Below, piece after piece: positions 60,301 through 64,000 of a DNA stretch of 64,000 nt (the stretch's first letter is position 1; each line of letters opens with the position of its first letter). The translations under genes were made by a program, and so were the position numbers. The notes under the pieces were generated by a model. That model was not told where the DNA came from, ran no database searches, and saw only the letters and a list, made by a program, of their open reading frames with translations. Source of the stretch: Strix aluco (Eukaryota; Chordata; Aves; Strigiformes; Strigidae); the NCBI RefSeq assembly GCF_031877795.1, contig NC_133971.1:11696325-11760324 (forward strand). The letters are read 5' to 3'.

Positions 60301-63300
60301 CTGTGTATCTGTTTTTTCTCAGTGGGTAAACATTGGTATAAATGTTATCTAGAGTTGCAAATATTATCTCCAGTTATAATTGGAATAACAAGTTATGTTC
60401 ATGTAAGAGCATACTAAGTGGTCAGCTAGTTTGGCTTTTTATAATAATTTCTGTTACTGAAATTTACTACTTATTTCTACCTTGGAGATGGGAAAGAACT
60501 ACTTCATTTTAGTTGCAAATGGCTAAGAATGGGCTGCATTTCCAATCTTGAAAAATGTGCCTTATCACATGGAAGCTTAGGGAGGTGGGGAAGGAGTCAG
60601 AAGGTACTTGCAAGACCTGCAGTAATGCTCCTGTCCAGAAGATGCTCCTTATTGAGGTCTAAATATGGTCATTTGTCTGCTGACAAATTCCTTTTAATCA
60701 AATGATAGTAATAGCCCACTGCTTTATGCGTAAACTTATACCTGTATCTGCACTTCCTGTGCATTATCCCATTAATGATGACAGAGACCTATATAACTAC
60801 TTGGAGAAAGACTATCTCACATTTTTTTTCCCCATAAATTCATTTTTTGCTGAAATAGGATAAATCTCTTATGCCTTGCAGCCCTTTAGTAGGCTGATTG
60901 GTGTTTTTCCTTTACTTTTTCAGTCCAATTGGGTTCTGTCCGTTTCATCCTCAGGCTGTTACTATTCTCTCTGTCTTTGCAGATCTGAAATACTACCTAG
61001 AAATTAATTATATATTTGCTCATTTTGAAAGCGGGGGCAGGGAATATGATTCTGATCTCACTGTGTCAGAAATAATGTAACAGGCATGAGGAGAAGGGAC
61101 ATTCTTGTAATTGGAAGGGTGACTGAAGATTTGACTGAACTAGGAAAGGAAAAATGCTGAATTTTTAGGGATTAACAATCAAATGGTGTAAAAAAGAAAG
61201 ATCGTAATACAAGACCAGGAGAGCTGTTAGTGAAGGAGGAAACTTAAAACTCATAAAGGAGAATAGACTAGGTACAATTGTCATGTGGAGCTTGTTACCA
61301 GAGGAAACGGAGGCTAGAAGCATAGCAGAATTTTAAGAAGGATGGTAGGAATATCTAATTTTACACTAAAAATTAAAAAAAACCACACCAGCAACTGTAA
61401 AAGGTAGTTTCTGTTCTTCCTGAGTCTGTAGTTTAAATAACCTCTAACTGACGGGAGGTAGGAAGAAATCTTCCCTGTGGCTGTGTTATTTTTAATTGCC
61501 TACTTAAGAATTTTCTTCACTTGTCTCTGAAGCATCTGGAACAGGTCACGGTTGAAGATAATCCACCTAGTCCAAAAACCTACTGGCAGCTCCTCCTCTC
61601 CTTAGGCTTGCCAAAACATCATGGTAACTGTTTCACTTTCATACACAAGTGAGACTAAATTTTTGTAATGATCAGGGCTGTAATTTTTTTCTTTAAAGCC
61701 CAGCTTCTGTGAAATTAATGTTTCTCAGAGTTGAAAGGTCTGTAGCACCTTCTGTCCTCTAGGTAATCCTGTATGATGATCTTGGTTTTTATGTACAACT
61801 GTCAATAGCAGCAATGATTTTATAGCAGGTTAGAAAGCATAATGACACTGTAAAAATTCTGTTCAGGTTTGAATAGTCACCCTATTTTACAACCTCTTGA
61901 GGATATATTTAAATGGCAAAGTGCCTTTATTCTTTCCTTTGGCGACATATCCGTTAGTTCCCTGTGATTAAGACTTTTTTGTTACCCCATTTAAGTCATT
62001 TGACTCAATTACCAAATCCCTATGTAAGCCATATGGACACAGTGTGTCTTTGTCCTTCCATAGTGGCAGATCACACACAGGGTTTCAAGTCTGCTAATGC
62101 TGATCAAGCTAATGGGTCCAATGCTTAGGCTACTTATCTGGTGTAGGTTCTCGTACTGTTACGTCGTGAGTTTCTGGGGATTGTTCCTAGAGAAGTGTTG
62201 ACCAGGAGGATGTGTGAAATTTTCTGTGTCCTTTTTGAAATCACTTTTAAAGCGTTCAGTTTTTGTTTTGCAGTAAGTGGATTTAGTGCAAGTCACAGAT
62301 TCTCATATATTTATGTAGGCCTTCTGTATTTTGTATAAATAGCTTTTGAATGACAAGAGTTGAGTCCTAATCTTCCTAGAATCTTCTCTTTGTTCCATAA
62401 GTGTGTTTAATGCAGCATTACATACTGGCAATAATGTCTTATGTGGCTGCTAGGATTACACAGCTTGTATTGCATGTTTTTTCCCCTCTAATCATGTTGG
62501 GGAGGTGGGGAATCTATCCTTTGTTTCTGTTTGATAGGTAAAGTTATTGCTCTTTCCACCCACTCTCTCGATGGCCTGTTGCCTGGGCCCAGTTTCATTT
62601 GTCTTTTGTTCTTACGCCTTTATGAACTGAAGACTTTGCCACGCTGCTAGGGCACCAAGCATGGTTTCCCACCTTGTCAAGGTGGGAAGAGATGATGAAT
62701 CGTCAGGAAGAGGTCATGCCTGACAATAGTAATTCATTGCAAAAGTATCTCTTTCTATTTGCTCTAGAAAATAAATGAGCCTTTTGAGTTCTAATACATT
62801 TACTTACCATAGGACAGTGTTGAGAAATGAGTATTTACCAGGTGAGCTCCTTTCCTGGAGCACAAAATCTGTAGTATATGTGTTGGCTTGACCTGTGGGA
62901 TGTGCCACTGTGATTTTTTTGAGCTTGAGGCATAAGTAGCAGAACGGAGTAAACTTGCTTCATTCCTTTGTTCTTAAGTTCTTCCTCTGTAAATGTGTAC
63001 TGCTTATATAATAAAGTGTGTTTGTTCTTTTCAAAATTTTTTTTCCCATCTTACTGTCTGTTGGGTTATCTTGTCTTCCTCACTGTACTGTATGACCAGA
63101 CTCAGGATCAGGAAGAGAATGCTGTGGTGAACCCATGGTGAACTCCAGTATGTAGTGTTCACTGTAATTGTTCTCAGTATGTTTAGCTCATAGAGGAAGA
63201 GAATTCAGTGACTTTTGAGATGTTAAAGGTTTATGCTAGCTTTTCGGAGTTAAGCTAAATTTCTAATGTAATGCCAAAAGTAGGATACATAAGTCCACAG

Positions 63301-64000
63301 TAAGGACTACCAAGCAGTCTTGATTTTGTCCAGTAGGGAGAATGTGTAGTAAACAAAATATATGGCCAAGCATGATGGTGTTTGTAGTTTAAAACTGAGG
63401 AGTTCTTAAGAAGACATTGTCTTTTAATAGCCAGTTTCTCATTGTGCCTCTGTAGCATAGTTAAAATTATTTGGAAGTGTACATACTTTCAGCTGTAGGG
63501 TAGAAGTTTTTTATGGAGCTGTAATACCTTCTTTGTTGTATCTGATGATCTATTTCAAAAACATGAACAAGCTCTCAGGTGTATGAACAATTCTTTTTGC
63601 TTGCTTGAAAGCTGATGTATGTTTTCCAGTTTTACCACATGTGTCTTTTCAGAAGTATTTAGGTTTTTGGAGGAAATAGTTATGGTTCCTTCCAATGTAA
63701 TTTTAAACCATTTGCTTGCATTTATATATTCCAAACTTTTATTGTGACTTGGTATTTGGGGCTTTATTTAAATTGTTCTCAATACTGAACAGAACATAGA
63801 CACTAAAAGAAATGTTTCTGGCTATACTGTTTGGATCAATTTTTCCTGGGTCTTGGTAGAAATTTTTATACTTATGCAAGACTGTTAGACAGTCATCATA
63901 ATTAAGTTGGCTACAGTTAATTTTGACTATCAGTGTGATTTCACAGCTGTTAAACATCTTAAACTCTGGGCTGCTTTTTGTGTGTATTGGTGTTAGTTTC
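57384..64000 (+). other. KIF2A: KIF2A intron 1 (continues beyond the window)
   Basis: The intron starts with GTCAGT. Its first 400 bases belong to the CpG island; after about 57.8 kb the sequence becomes AT-rich. I looked for the second KIF2A exon (which begins with the RIHQAMVTSLNED segment in the human protein as I remember it) and did not find it before 64000. No clear CR1 or LTR copy was seen in this part. Small homopolymers occur: a T run near 58299-58312 and a G run near 58918-58927. The short open frames here have no recognisable protein features. Confidence 0.85.

Noticed and set aside
60898..61080. Possible KIF2A exon 2 in the 60-codon frame
   Set aside because: The translation does not resemble the KIF2A sequence expected after the first exon.

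Overview
This window is vertebrate nuclear DNA, almost certainly from a bird. It is AT-rich and CpG-poor, with no dense coding. It holds CR1 LINE fragments with the avian 3' ends (imperfect ATTCTATG/ATTCTGTG octamers) and several 0.6-1.1 kb LTR-like blocks without retroviral internal genes. At the right side there is one sharp CpG island. The species cannot be fixed from the sequence alone.

Only one protein-coding gene can be supported. Exon 1 of KIF2A (kinesin-13 microtubule depolymerase) begins at 57320 on the plus strand inside the CpG island at about 56590-57800. Its coding part ends at a splice donor after 57383. The rest of the window to 64000 is intron 1, and no exon 2 was found by reading. 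The 56 kb to the left is therefore the upstream intergenic flank. In mammals the KIF2A neighbour on that side is ZSWIM6, but no ZSWIM6 exon is visible here.

Layout: 1-14589 is mainly single-copy intergenic DNA with one perfect CRE-type Maf recognition element at 9015-9028. A very old CR1 reverse-transcriptase relic lies at 14590-15545 (minus) and a short CR1 tail at 16561-16668. A repeat-rich middle (22-42 kb) carries four LTR-like elements (about 22167-22765 plus; 24446-25464 minus; 29666-30471 minus; about 38087-38935 minus) and four CR1 copies (27169-27614 minus; about 33945-35010 plus; 35431-35901 plus; about 41430-42285 plus). The 33945 copy runs directly into a two-block pentanucleotide microsatellite. 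42.3-54.1 kb is quiet apart from another old CR1 tail near 46.2-46.4 kb. At 54086-55885 a minus-strand CR1 is split by a plus-strand solo LTR (54346-55448) with a recognisable 5-bp target duplication. This LTR lies 1.9 kb upstream of the KIF2A start codon and points the same way.

I found no evidence of a new enzymatic or defence system. The observations most worth following are the nested LTR with a promoter-like TATA box and a splice-donor motif shared with a second LTR in the window, the short uORF overlapping the KIF2A start, the exact Maf element, and the TATTC/TACTC repeat grown from a CR1 tail. Repeat family names rest on recognition of sequence style, not on a database search.
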